A stretch of 31,976 bases of DNA from Lentibacillus juripiscarius JCM 12147 (lineage in GTDB: Bacteria > Bacillota > Bacilli > Bacillales_D > Amphibacillaceae), in the NCBI GenBank assembly GCA_001311805.1, contig BBCA01000035.1, positions 1-31,976 on the forward strand. Reading direction: 5' to 3'. Shown one piece after another: positions 1 through 7,917 of this stretch. Below the pieces are notes generated by a model, which had not been told where the DNA came from, did no database searches, and saw only the letters and a program-made list of their open reading frames with translations. The translations under genes and the position numbers were made by a program. The number at the start of each line of letters is the position of its first letter. The stretch's first letter is position 1.

Positions 1-128
1 ATGGACCAATAGTTTATACACCCCCTATTGTGTCTATTATTATATCATTTTATTCTAAGGTATGCAAACATTTGTTCCTTACTTTGTAATAAGGTGAATG
101 GGGTGTTTTGAAAGACACTTGAGATCCA

Positions 129-252
129 ATCGGTCGGACAATTGAGATGGCTAAAGCCATCCCTTGTCCGAAGGCGATTCATCCCCCACCTACTCACTGG
201 GGTTCCCCGTTCACATTTCTTGAGGTGGGGGTCTTCTCGCCTAAACAAGATA
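129..252 (+). mobile_element. Right-end remnant of an IS200/IS605-type (TnpB) element
   Basis: Two nested foldback structures are visible. The first pairs TCGGACA (134-140) with TGTCCGA (165-171) around an inner hairpin GATGGC/GCCATC (146-151 and 156-161). The second pairs CCCCCACCT (183-191) with AGGTGGGGG (223-231), extended by GCGA (174-177) and TCGC (237-240). This order of hairpins closing in GCGA...TCTTCTCGC is typical of the right end of IS605-group elements, where the omega-RNA of TnpB is encoded. No tnpB or tnpA coding sequence is present in 1-128, so the element is partial, non-autonomous, or extends left of the window. It lies inside a recombinase reading frame. Family assignment is from recalled pattern, not a search. 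Confidence 0.6.
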
Positions 253-255
253 AAG

Positions 256-384
256 TATAGTCAAAAGCGTCTGGGACATGGTAGTTACCAAATTACCGCG
301 GACGCTTACTCTCATGTATCCAAAAGAATGGAGCAAAAAAATACCGCCCAATTTGAAGCATATATGGACGATATTTTAAAATAA
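256..384 (+). pseudogene. C-terminal fragment of a tyrosine recombinase (phage/ICE-type integrase)
   Basis: About 42 codons encode a typical integrase end: a KRLGHGS block (conserved His region) followed by ITADAYSHVSKRMEQK, where the Tyr in DAYSHV (codon about 307-309) is the expected catalytic nucleophile. The stop is TAA at 382-384. Everything upstream in the frame belongs to the IS605-like sequence, so the catalytic Arg and the rest of the protein are missing here. The recombinase appears to have been interrupted by the element ending near 252. It is the only plus-strand protein remnant in the window and suggests an old prophage or integrative element to the left of glnA. The fragment cannot be functional alone. 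Confidence 0.7.
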
Positions 385-400
385 TTTATTAAATTTTTAA

Positions 401-453
401 GGGGTGCTCAAGGGGTGCAATCTAATAAATATCTTATATTCATATAACACCCC
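401..453. repeat. GGGGTGC direct repeats and an inverted copy behind the recombinase
   Basis: Just after the recombinase stop there are two direct copies of GGGGTGC (401-407 and 412-418) and an inverted CACCCC (448-453). A further GGGGTG lies at 100-105. AAGGGGTG and CACCCCTT could also form a long-loop hairpin downstream of glnA. The arrangement resembles integrase arm sites or an attachment-site region, but no duplicated att core can be shown from this window. Confidence 0.3.
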
Positions 454-478
454 TTCAATAAATCCTGCCATATCAGCA

Positions 479-1810
479 TTAATAGGACGTCAAGTACTGC
501 TCTCTCTCCCAAGGGTGTACAGTAGTTCTAAACATATCCCACTCAATCTCTTTTGCCTCCATGAAATGCTCATATAAATGTTCACCAAGCGCATCTATAA
601 TAATTTGATCCTGTTGCAGTTCTTCAAGAGCATCCATCAGAGTGGCAGGCAATTCCTTAATCCCGTTTTGCTCACGTTCTTTTCGGTCCATTACATAAAT
701 ATTACGGTCAACCGCAGTCGGCGGAGTCAATTTATTCTCTATACCGTCCAGTCCGCTCGCAAGCAGTACAGACATGGCCATGTACGGATTAGCTGATGGA
801 TCAACACTTCTGGCTTCAATTCGAGTACTTAATCCCCTGGAATATGGAATGCGGACAAGCGGACTCCGATTTGCAGCGGACCAGGCAACATAGCACGGCG
901 CCTCATATCCAGGTACAAGCCGTTTATAGGAATTGACCGTAGGGTTTGTCACAGCCGTAAAATTGGTGGCGTGTTTAATCACACCGGCAGTGAATTGATA
1001 TGCGATATCACTGAGCTGCATGTCACCATCTCTCTCAAAAAAGCTGTTTTCACCATTTGCGAATAGAGACATGTTGACATGCATGCCAGAGCCATTAACG
1101 CCAAACATTGGTTTCGGCATAAATGTCGCGTGCAGGTTATGTTTTCTCGCTATTGTCTTCACCACGAGTTTAAATGTCTGAATATCATCAGCATGCTTCA
1201 CTGCATCCGAATATTTAAAATCAATTTCGTGTTGGCCTGGTGCCCCTTCATGGTGGGAAGCTTCAATTTCAAAGCCCATTTCCTCCAACTCCAGCACGAT
1301 ATCACGCCGGCAATTTTCTCCCAAATCTGTTGGGGCCAAATCAAAATATCCGCCACGGTCATTCAACTCCAGTGATGGGTCGCCTCTCTCATCCAGTTTA
1401 AACAAAAGAATTCCGGTTCTGTTCCGATATTGAATGCATCCAAACCCAACTCTTCATTTTTAGGTTGCGTTTCAAGTTGTACCTTGGACAGCCTTCAAAT
1501 GGTGTTCCATCCGGATTATAAATATCACAGATGAACCGTGCCACTTTTCCTTTTTCCGATGTCCACGGGAACACAACAAATGAATCAAGATCCGGATGCA
1601 GATACATATCAGATTCTTCTATCCGGACAAAACCCTCAATGGAGGATCCATCAAACATCATTTGTTATCCAGCGCTTTATCTAGCTGGCTGAGCGGAATT
1701 TCAACATTTTTTTATCGTTCCCAGCATGTCGGTGAATTGGAGGCGGATAAATCGGCGTTTTCCTCCTCAATTTTTTTCATGATTTGGTCTTTCGTTAAAG
1801 GTTTGGGCAT
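479..1810 (-). CDS. glnA: Glutamine synthetase type I (frameshifted in this sequence)
   Basis: Cytoplasmic ATP-dependent synthesis of glutamine from glutamate and ammonia. The protein follows Bacillus GlnA from [10 protein letters not shown] to the end [10 protein letters not shown], close to the usual 444 residues. Visible blocks include [10 protein letters not shown], the ligand block [29 protein letters not shown], and the NRSPLVRIP substrate loop followed by [16 protein letters not shown]. The start ATG (1808-1810) has an AGGAGG ribosome site at 1817-1822 and lies 30 bp after glnR, so the two form the glnRA operon. The frame is broken about five times, near 1404, 1464, 1660, 1710 and 1750, mostly in A/T runs; restoring one base at each gives continuous similarity. 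These breaks are probably sequencing errors. One oddity is Gly in place of the family Val in the SHHEVAPGQHE block. Confidence 0.93.
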
Positions 1811-1840
1811 CTTTTTCCTCCTAAGTATTTGTGAATTTCC

Positions 1841-2227
1841 TCAATGGAAAAACCTGGATAATTCGCCCCTGCGAAGAATGTTTTTACCGGGTATTGCCGC
1901 TTCCGCCAACTCTGATTTCAAATGTCTTCGCAATTCACGGTCGGTCAGGTCGCGGTTTACTTCTTCCTTCTTTTCGCCAATGCTTTGTTCAGACAGCATG
2001 ATTTGTTTAATCCCAGCTAAATTAACCCCTTTATCGAGCAAGTTTTTCATTTCTAATAAACGATCAACATCGTGAAAGGAGAATAAACGCTGATTCCCGG
2101 AAGTTCTTGCTGGATGAATTAAACCGTGGGATTCATAATAACGGATTTGCCTTGCTGTCAGTTCTGTCAGCTGCTTAACAATACTTATGGAAAACAGCGG
2201 CATCGAACGGCGATCCTGATCATTCAT
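1841..2227 (-). CDS. glnR: Nitrogen-responsive MerR-family repressor GlnR
   Basis: 128-residue transcriptional repressor of glnRA and other nitrogen genes. In the family it is controlled by feedback-inhibited glutamine synthetase binding to its C-terminal tail. The N-terminal MerR-type winged HTH is clear: [12 protein letters not shown], then [20 protein letters not shown] and [20 protein letters not shown]. The C-terminus ends [10 protein letters not shown], matching the short tail through which GS acts in Bacillus. The start ATG at 2225-2227 gives the normal length and follows an AAGGGGG ribosome site; an in-frame extension upstream to 2353 runs through the promoter and operators and is not real. 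The frame is intact. glnA follows 30 bp downstream. Confidence 0.95.
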   Translation of the reverse strand: MNDQDRRSMPLFSISIVKQLTELTARQIRYYESHGLIHPARTSGNQRLFSFHDVDRLLEMKNLLDKGVNLAGIKQIMLSEQSIGEKKEEVNRDLTDRELRRHLKSELAEAAIPGKNILRRGELSRFFH

Positions 2228-2261
2228 TAGAAATGCCCCCTTCTCTCTATGTATGAAAGTT

Positions 2262-2290
2262 AGATTAACAGATGTAAATTTCAATGTCAA
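2262..2290 (-). promoter_or_regulatory. Sigma-A promoter of glnRA
   Basis: On the minus strand a perfect -35 TTGACA (2285-2290) is followed after 17 bp by TAATCT (2262-2267). The transcript would start about 30 bp before the glnR ATG. The -35 overlaps the second GlnR-type site, so bound repressor would block RNA polymerase. Confidence 0.8.
2273..2289. promoter_or_regulatory. GlnR/TnrA operator, promoter-proximal site
   Basis: TGTAA-N7-TGTCA matches the GlnR/TnrA consensus TGTNA-N7-TNACA with one mismatch. It overlaps the -35 hexamer. Its centre is 23 bp from the upstream site, similar to the paired operators of B. subtilis glnRA. Confidence 0.6.
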
Positions 2291-2295
2291 ATTGA

Positions 2296-2312
2296 TGTCA
2301 GGTTTCTTAACA
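2296..2312. promoter_or_regulatory. GlnR/TnrA operator, upstream site (perfect consensus)
   Basis: TGTCA-N7-TAACA is an exact match to TGTNA-N7-TNACA, just upstream of the -35. Together with the site at 2273-2289 it makes the two-operator arrangement known for autoregulated glnRA. Confidence 0.75.
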
Positions 2313-2414
2313 TGGATGGCAAACTGGCTTCTAAAAGGTTGTTGTTTTTTCACAAAATCTATAAACGACGACGTAAACTAAGAAGGATTATATTTAGAGA
2401 GGTTCTCCGACGAC

Positions 2415-2533
2415 GCAGCTGGAATATACTCGCTTCCCGTGGGCTCACCACGAGCCTCCTCACTCGCAAAGAACGCTCGCTGTGGGGTCTCTTAGGCTCG
2501 CTGTCCCACAGGAGTCTCGCATATTTCAGCTGC
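2415..2533. repeat. Long imperfect palindromic intergenic repeat
   Basis: The gene-free stretch 2313-2589 holds an approximately 119-bp imperfect inverted repeat. The left end GCAGCTGGAATATACTCGC (2415-2433) mirrors the right end ...GCATATTTCAGCTGC (2519-2533), and TTCCCGTGGG mirrors CCCACAGGAG inside. This is the general form of the long GC-rich palindromic repeats scattered between genes in halotolerant Bacillaceae. A related half-element is present at the right edge of this window (CCCGCAGGAG near 31908). No protein-like reading frame is credible here. Confidence 0.6.
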
Positions 2534-2576
2534 TGGTTTCATAAAAAGCAACAATGTTTACAAAAAGAGCCAAATT

Positions 2577-2605
2577 AAAAAAAAGAGCTTTAAACAAGCT
2601 CTTTT
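2577..2605 (-). terminator. Intrinsic terminator overlapping the ynbB stop codon
   Basis: On the minus strand AAAAGAGCTT and AAGCTCTTTT pair around a short GTTTA loop, followed by a T run. The ynbB stop codon lies within the hairpin, so the last codons form the 5' arm. Confidence 0.8.
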
Positions 2606-3834
2606 TCTTTGAGTTCTTCCAGTGCAGCCTTCAATGCCAATTTCACATGCGCATAGGTCAGTCCACCCTGTATAAAGGCCATATACGGTTCACGGATCGG
2701 ACCGTCTGCTGTCAGTTCAAGGCTGGCTCCCTGAATAAAAGTACCGGCAGCCATGATGACCTCATCATCATATCCAGGCATTTCAGCTGGATAAGGCGTT
2801 ACAAAGGCATTGATTGGGGAATTCCGCTGAATGGATTGACAAAACAAAACCATATGTTCTGCATCGTTAAACGTGACAGACTGAATCAAATCGGTCCGTT
2901 TAGCCTGATAGCCTGGCGACGTATGAAAACCCACCATCTCCAGCAATCTCGCTGTCAGTATTGCCCCCTTTAATGCCTCTCCAACAATGAGCGGAGCCAT
3001 GAATAAACCCTGAAACATCTCCTGCAACGTATGGAATGTGGCACCCGTTTCCTTGCCGAGGCCTGGAGCGGTTAGTCGGTTGGCACATTGCTGAACAAGG
3101 TTTTCTTTGCCGGCAATATATCCCCCCGGCTCGTACAATACCACCACCCGGATTCTTAATAAGAGAACCGGCTATGATATCTGCCCCGGCATGCAGCGGC
3201 TCTTCTTCTTCAACAAACTCCCCGTAGCAATTATCAACAAAAACAGTCGCGTTTTCATTGATCTCTTTTACAAAGCAACCATTTCTGCAATTTCATCAAT
3301 GGTAAACGATGGTCTGTCATCATATCCTTTCGAGCGCTGAATGCCAACCACAGCTGTTTTTTCAGTTAATTTTCGTCTGATGCCCTGATAGTCCACCGAC
3401 CCATCATCTTTCAATTCCACCTGATTATATGTAATATTAAAGTCGGCCAGGGAACCGGATGCACCCCCATTCGTTCCTATGACAGATTCAAGCGTGTCAT
3501 ATGGTTTTCCGGTAATATACAATAGCTCATCCCCGGGCCGCAAAAGTCCAAACAAAGCAGTTGAGATAGCATGTGTACCAGAAACGATCTGTGGCCTGAC
3601 CAGCGCGTCCTCTCCACCGAAAATACTCGCATATACTGCTTCCAATGTCTCACGGCCAATATCATCATACCCATAACCAGTTGTCGAATGGAAATGGGTA
3701 TCACTGACACGATTGCTAATAAATGCGTCCAAAACTCGCTTCTGATTGGCCTCAACTAGTTTAGACACGTCTGCATGCCTCTGTGCACAGTCTTTTTCTG
3801 CTTGCGTTATTACATCATCTATCATTACTGTCAA
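2590..3834 (-). CDS. ynbB: YnbB-like PLP-dependent protein, methionine gamma-lyase family (frameshifted)
   Basis: Fold-type I PLP enzyme of the family often named 'aluminium resistance protein' or methionine gamma-lyase-like; its physiological substrate is not established. The N-terminal half runs from MTVMIDDVITQAEKDC through FHSTTGYGYDDIGRETLE and QIVSGTHAISTALFGLLRPGDE. The middle (about 3150-3268) reads VFVDNCYGEF and then GSLIKNPGGG, where Lys is the likely PLP Schiff-base residue. The C-terminal half continues YIAGKENLVQQCANRL to KEKELV. Two breaks separate these parts: near 3268 (missing base by TTT) and near 3122-3127 (six C where five fit). The start ATG overlaps the end of hflX by 4 bp, so the two are probably translationally coupled. 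Expected length is about 414 residues. Confidence 0.88.
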
Positions 3835-5066
3835 AACTCCTCCAATAAACCATTCAGTGGATGATCATGCCGGATATATCCCTGTATCGCATACATATTC
3901 TCACTTTCTTGAAACGACTGCTCTGTTACAATCGTTTCCCGTTCCAGACGATGGAGCAATTTTCCCTGGCTGGGATCTAGCAAAACAGAGTAGCCTTCCC
4001 ATTCCGATATCAGGATTTCCTCTATTTTCTTCAAAAGCCGGCGGATATCCCCCGGATGATGAGCGCTAATTAGGATGTTCGGATGATTCATCGGTATAAA
4101 GTCATCTGTTATTAAATCACTTTTATTATAAACCGTCAGCATCGGAATGGTGTCCGCTTCCAGTTCCTGCAGCAAGTTCTTTACTGTCTGCTGCTGCTGA
4201 ACCAAATCCGGGTTTGCCATATCCACGACATGAAGAATAAAATCAGCCTCCGACACTTCCTCCAAGGTCGAGCGGAATGATGCTATAAGTGATGTTGGCA
4301 AATCCTGTATAAAACCGACTGTATCTGTGACAAGTGTCTGAAAGCCAGACGGAAGCTGTATCTGGCGTGTCAAAGGGTCCAAAGTAGCAAACAGCTGGTT
4401 TTCTTCAACAGCATCACTTTGTGTCAGCCGGTTAAACAAGGTCGATTTACCTGCGTTTGTATAACCAACAACGGCAATCTGAAAAACGTCATTGGTCTTC
4501 CTTCGTTTACGGTACTGTTCCCGCTGGCGGACAACCATTTTCAATTGACGTTTTATGTCATCGATCCGCTGTCTTATATGCCGCTGATCTGTCTCCAGTT
4601 TCGTTTCACCAGGGCCACGTGTTCCAATGCCGGCACCAAGCCGGGACATTTCTTCCCCTCTTCCGCGCAGCCTTGGTAGTGTATACTCGAGCTGCGCAAG
4701 CTCCACTTGCAGCTTACCCTCCTTGGTTCGTGCGCGCTGGGCAAAGATATCCAGTATCAGCTGACTTCGGTCAATGACCTGGAATCCGGATTGGTCACTC
4801 AAGTTGCGTAGCTGACCCGGTGACAGTTCGTCATTGGAAACGATGAGATCAACATCCAATTCTTCGGCAGCTTCCTTTATTTCTGCCAGTTTCCCTTCAC
4901 CGATATAGAACGCAGGATGAATTTTCTGCCGCCGCTGCGTCATTATTTTTTCGACAGATCCCCCTGCAGTTTTGCAAAGGGAAACAAGCTCCTCGAGTGA
5001 TGACTCAAATCGGTTCTCATTATCTCTTGGTAATTTCACTGCTATAAGCAATATCCGTTCCGGCAT
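3831..5066 (-). CDS. hflX: Ribosome-associated GTPase HflX
   Basis: 411-residue GTPase that binds 50S subunits and, in studied bacteria, splits stalled or stress-damaged ribosomes. The N-terminal HflX domain carries SLCKTAGGS...PAFYIGEGK and a long basic helix with LRGRGEEMSRLGAGIGTRGPGE. The G domain shows G1 GYTNAGKST, G3 DTVGFIQDLP with G2 between them, and G4 NKSD. The frame is intact. I chose the ATG at 5064-5066 (MPERILLIAVKL) because it follows an AGGATGTGA-type ribosome site and gives family length; a 22-codon in-frame extension runs through the promoter. The stop overlaps the ynbB start. In B. subtilis the same order spoVK-hflX-ynbB-glnR is found. Confidence 0.93.
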   Translation of the reverse strand: MPERILLIAVKLPRDNENRFESSLEELVSLCKTAGGSVEKIMTQRRQKIHPAFYIGEGKLAEIKEAAEELDVDLIVSNDELSPGQLRNLSDQSGFQVIDRSQLILDIFAQRARTKEGKLQVELAQLEYTLPRLRGRGEEMSRLGAGIGTRGPGETKLETDQRHIRQRIDDIKRQLKMVVRQREQYRKRRKTNDVFQIAVVGYTNAGKSTLFNRLTQSDAVEENQLFATLDPLTRQIQLPSGFQTLVTDTVGFIQDLPTSLIASFRSTLEEVSEADFILHVVDMANPDLVQQQQTVKNLLQELEADTIPMLTVYNKSDLITDDFIPMNHPNILISAHHPGDIRRLLKKIEEILISEWEGYSVLLDPSQGKLLHRLERETIVTEQSFQESENMYAIQGYIRHDHPLNGLLEEF

Positions 5067-5103
5067 TTGTCTATCACATCCTGGTATTATAATTCCAATC
5101 ATT

Positions 5104-5132
5104 ATCATAGCAGAGTTTGTAGGATACAACAA
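5104..5132 (-). promoter_or_regulatory. Probable sigma-A promoter of hflX-ynbB
   Basis: Minus strand TTGTTG (5127-5132), 17 bp, TATGAT (5104-5109), with TGC directly before the -10 (extended -10). It lies in the 74-bp gap between spoVK and hflX. Confidence 0.55.
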
Positions 5133-5140
5133 TTTCTGGG

Positions 5141-6063
5141 CTATTGGTCGTCAAGTGTCAAATCGTCGCCAGTCAAAAATATTAGATCATCCGGCGAAAA
5201 TGCCTCCTGATTCAATAACCGCACCGCATGATGCCTGATGGACTGTTCAATGATGTTACGGATGTAGCGTGCATTTGAAAAATTAACGGATGTTTCCCGT
5301 TTCTTTTTATATATATGGGTACGCAATTTCCATTCTGCCTCTTTTGTCAATTCATATTCCCGGTCCTGAACCATTTGCTTGGCAATACTGGTTAGCTGAT
5401 CAATATCATAGTCCTCAAAATCAAGGATGAACGGGAATCTTGATTTCAATCCGGGATTCAGCGTTAAAAACCGATCCATTTCATAAGGGTAGCCAGCCAG
5501 GATTAAGACAAAATCATTATGATTATCTTCCATATGCTTCACCAGTGTATCAATTGCCTCTTTTCCAAAATCCTTCTCGCCGCCCCGCGCCAATGAGTAC
5601 GCTTCATCGACGAATAGAATGCCTCCCATTGCCTTTTGAATGACAGACCTTGTTTTCTGTGCCGTCTGCCCGATATATTCACCAACCAAATCTGCGCGTT
5701 CAGCTTCAATGAAATGCCCCTTTGAAAGCAAGTTCATGTCAAAATACATTTGGGCCAATTTTCTTGCGACCGTTGTTTTACCGGTACCCGGGTTGCCTTT
5801 GAACAGCATGTGAAGCACCTGATTGGATCCAGGAAGCCCCATTTCTTTCCGCTTTCCATTGATTACGATGGTTGCATATACTTCTTTAATCGTTCCTTTT
5901 AGTTCTTCCATTCCAATAAACGAAGAAAAAGATGTATCAATATGGGAAAATGGATTATTCGTTTCATTCCGCTGCTTGCTGTTCCGTTCAGGCTGTACGT
6001 GCTGTTTATCCTGCAAAATAATATTAATTTGCCCATTTTGTTTCGCTGTTTTTGCGTATCCAC
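5141..6063 (-). CDS. spoVK: Stage V sporulation protein K, AAA+ ATPase (one frameshift near the N-terminus)
   Basis: CbbX-like AAA+ ATPase made in the mother cell during sporulation; the molecular role is poorly defined. It shows FIGMEELKGTIKEVYA, Walker A GNPGTGKTT, the pore-loop/ERADLVGEYIGQTAQKT segment, Walker B GILFVDEAYSL, and sensor/arginine-finger NPGLKSRFPF. The family N-terminus NGQINIILQDKQ can be read upstream of 6016 but in a frame with no start; adding one A in the AAAA run near 6025 joins it to GTG 6061-6063, which follows an AAGGGGTGA ribosome site. Without that correction only a TTG start near 6016 is available. Expected length is about 307 residues, near the B. subtilis 322. 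hflX follows 74 bp downstream. Confidence 0.85.
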
Positions 6064-6156
6064 GTCATCACCCCTTCGTCACGATAGTATACGCGACGGG
6101 AAAGAGTGGCGTGACAAACGCCCATATCACCTGCAGCATGAGTGTTTGTAAAAGCA

Positions 6157-6183
6157 AAACGGACGCAAAAAGGCGTCCGTTTC
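6157..6183 (-). terminator. Intrinsic terminator after hfq
   Basis: AAACGGACGC and GCGTCCGTTT pair around a CTTTTT loop, followed on the minus strand by a T-rich tract, 8 bp after the hfq stop. It separates the dps-miaA-hfq transcript from spoVK. Confidence 0.8.
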
Positions 6184-6190
6184 AAGTGTC

Positions 6191-6415
6191 TTATTCTTTT
6201 TCCAGCGTCACATTTTTCACCGGAGCAAAAGTGGAAATCGCATGTTTGAAAATCAGCTGCTGTTTCCCATCTGTTTCGATAAGTACGGTAAAATTATCAA
6301 AAGCCTTCACAATTCCCCGCAATTGAAATCCGTTCGTTAAAAAAAGCGTAACCGAAATATGGTCTTTTCTTAGTTTGTTCAAATATTGATCCTGAATATT
6401 TACTGATTGCGCCAT
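6191..6415 (-). CDS. hfq: RNA chaperone Hfq
   Basis: 74-residue Sm-like protein forming a hexameric ring that binds U-rich and A-rich RNA. The Sm1 motif covers [21 protein letters not shown] and following [18 protein letters not shown]; the Sm2 motif is [13 protein letters not shown] (family YKHAIST). The C-terminus is short, as in Firmicutes. The ATG at 6413-6415 has a GAGGAGG ribosome site. It lies 38 bp after miaA, the conserved miaA-hfq order, and is followed by a strong terminator. Its frame is intact. Confidence 0.96.
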   Translation of the reverse strand: MAQSVNIQDQYLNKLRKDHISVTLFLTNGFQLRGIVKAFDNFTVLIETDGKQQLIFKHAISTFAPVKNVTLEKE

Positions 6416-6453
6416 TGTCTTTCCTCCTCTATTCTATCTATACATAAGTATTT

Positions 6454-7389
6454 CTATAAACTTTCGAACATTCCTGCTAAATCATTTGAAATTTTTCCAA
6501 ATGTTTCTTCAATTGTCGCGGGCGTAATAGAGTACCAGTGGACAGGTAATTTGTTTCTGAACCACGTATACTGCCTTTTTGCATACCGCCTGGAATTTCG
6601 CTTCAATAATCGGATACTTTCATCCAGCGTCTGTTCCTCTTTAAAATAAGGGACAAATTCTTTATAGCCTATGCCGCGCATCGCCCGGGAATCAGCGTAA
6701 CCATGCTTATACAAATGGCGGACTTCATCGAGCAAACCCTGCTCCATCATGTTGTCCACTCGTCTGTTAATCCGCTCGTATAATAGATCCCGATCCATTT
6801 CCAGTCCGATAAAAATGGGATTATAGTCTCCATCACGCAATTGATTTCGCTGGTATTCCGACATCGTTTTTCCGGTTGTTTCATAGATTTCCAGCGCACG
6901 GATAAGCCTCCGGTGATTATTCGGATGGATCTTCGCAGCCTGTTCCGGATCCAGTTGCTCCAGCCGGTTGTACAAATCCATGGCCCCTTTGCTGTCGAGC
7001 TCCTGCTCCAGCCGCTTTGTCACTTGCTCATCCCGTCGCTGATTGGAAAATTGTAATTAAATAAGGCTGCCTGAATATAAAGACCACTGCCTCCCGCAAT
7101 AATTGGCAGCTTTTGCTTGGAATCGATTTCATTGATATAATGCTGGACATTATGTTGAAAATCTGCCGCAGAAAAGGCTTGATCAGGCTCTCTGATATCA
7201 ATCATATAATGGGGGGATTCCCTGTTTCTCATCATCCGTAATCTTTGCAGTTCCGATATCAAGTCCTTTGTACACTTGCATGGAATCCCCACTAATGATT
7301 TCGCCATTAAATTCTTTGGCTATTTCAACGCTAAGACGCGATTTGCCCACTGCAGTCGGTCCGACAATTGCGATGACTGTTTGCTTCAT
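6454..7389 (-). CDS. miaA: tRNA dimethylallyltransferase MiaA (two frameshifts)
   Basis: Transfers a dimethylallyl group to N6 of A37 in tRNAs that read UNN codons; MiaB, also in this window, then methylthiolates the product. The P-loop is GPTAVGKS, followed by the [15 protein letters not shown] block, [28 protein letters not shown] and the tRNA-binding C-terminal half with [12 protein letters not shown]. Two breaks are seen: near 7210-7215 (six C where five fit) and near 7023-7030 (one base missing by GGG). I chose ATG 7387-7389 because AGGGGA is about seven bases upstream; the ATG two codons earlier is too close to the ribosome site. The gene is 20 bp downstream of dps and 38 bp upstream of hfq. 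Confidence 0.93.
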
Positions 7390-7409
7390 CAGCATTCCCC
7401 TAAATCTGT

Positions 7410-7859
7410 TTATTCATACGCACGATATGCATGGAGCATCCAGACATATTTCTCTAATTTTCCCTGGAGAGTAACGAGCAGGTCAACTGTTGGCTCGTCG
7501 TTTCGTTCGGATGCGTATGGAATCCCCTCTTCTTTTATTTCCTTAATTATCTGCTGATAATCTTCTATTAGCCTAGCGATCATTTCATCTTCTTTGTCAT
7601 CAGCTGTAGCTTCTTCAAGCGTTGCCTCTTTTATGTACTTGATCATCGTAGCCAATGGTTTGCCGTCAATCGCAAGCACCCTTTCGGCCAGTTCATCAAT
7701 ATCATCTGCTATAGTGGTATACATCTCTTCAAACAACGCGTGCAATTGAAAGAAGTGCTGTCCCTGCACATACCAGTGATAACGATGCAGCTTCACATAC
7801 ATGACAAAACAGTTGGACAATAACTGATTCAAAAAGTTGATAAGTTTCTGGTTATCCAT
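7410..7859 (-). CDS. dps: Dps-family ferritin-like protein
   Basis: 149-residue dodecameric iron-storage/DNA-protection protein. The Dps ferroxidase ligands at the subunit interface are all present: His28 (in YHWYVQG), His40 (in LHALFEEMY), Asp55 and Glu59 ([18 protein letters not shown]). The frame is intact. The start at 7857-7859 follows a GGCGGGGTG ribosome site; the ATG three codons earlier lies within that site. A TATAAT box stands at 7907-7912 inside the end of mutL. miaA begins 20 bp after the stop, so dps, miaA and hfq may be co-transcribed. B. subtilis lacks a dps gene here. The leader carries an inverted repeat described separately. Whether it is PerR-regulated cannot be told: no good PerR box was seen. 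Confidence 0.93.
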   Translation of the reverse strand: MDNQKLINFLNQLLSNCFVMYVKLHRYHWYVQGQHFFQLHALFEEMYTTIADDIDELAERVLAIDGKPLATMIKYIKEATLEEATADDKEDEMIARLIEDYQQIIKEIKEEGIPYASERNDEPTVDLLVTLQGKLEKYVWMLHAYRAYE

Positions 7860-7912
7860 TAGACACACCCCGCCTTTTCTTACAAGTATGCACGGGATGT
7901 GTCTAAATTATA
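7860..7912 (-). promoter_or_regulatory. dps promoter with inverted repeat spanning the ribosome site
   Basis: TATAAT (7907-7912) with a weak -35 TTTAAG (7930-7935, 17-bp spacing). Downstream the minus strand carries TAGACACATCCCG (7905-7893) and CGGGGTGTGTCTA (7872-7860). These are complementary over 13 positions with a single G-U pair, separated by 20 nt. The 3' arm contains the ribosome-binding site and ends directly against the dps ATG. Depending on the exact start site (about 7900 expected) the mRNA would hold 8-13 bp of this stem. It may act as an RNA hairpin or as a DNA operator. Confidence 0.5.
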
Positions 7913-7917
7913 CATGC

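Noticed and set aside
45..248. Minus-strand open frame over the IS605-type end
   Set aside because: It is an antisense reading of the hairpin region; such short frames are a common artefact of these element ends.
2312..2578. Plus-strand open frame over the glnR-ynbB gap
   Set aside because: It runs through the GlnR operators and a long palindrome; its Arg/Ser/Leu-rich composition is that of the repeat, not of a protein.
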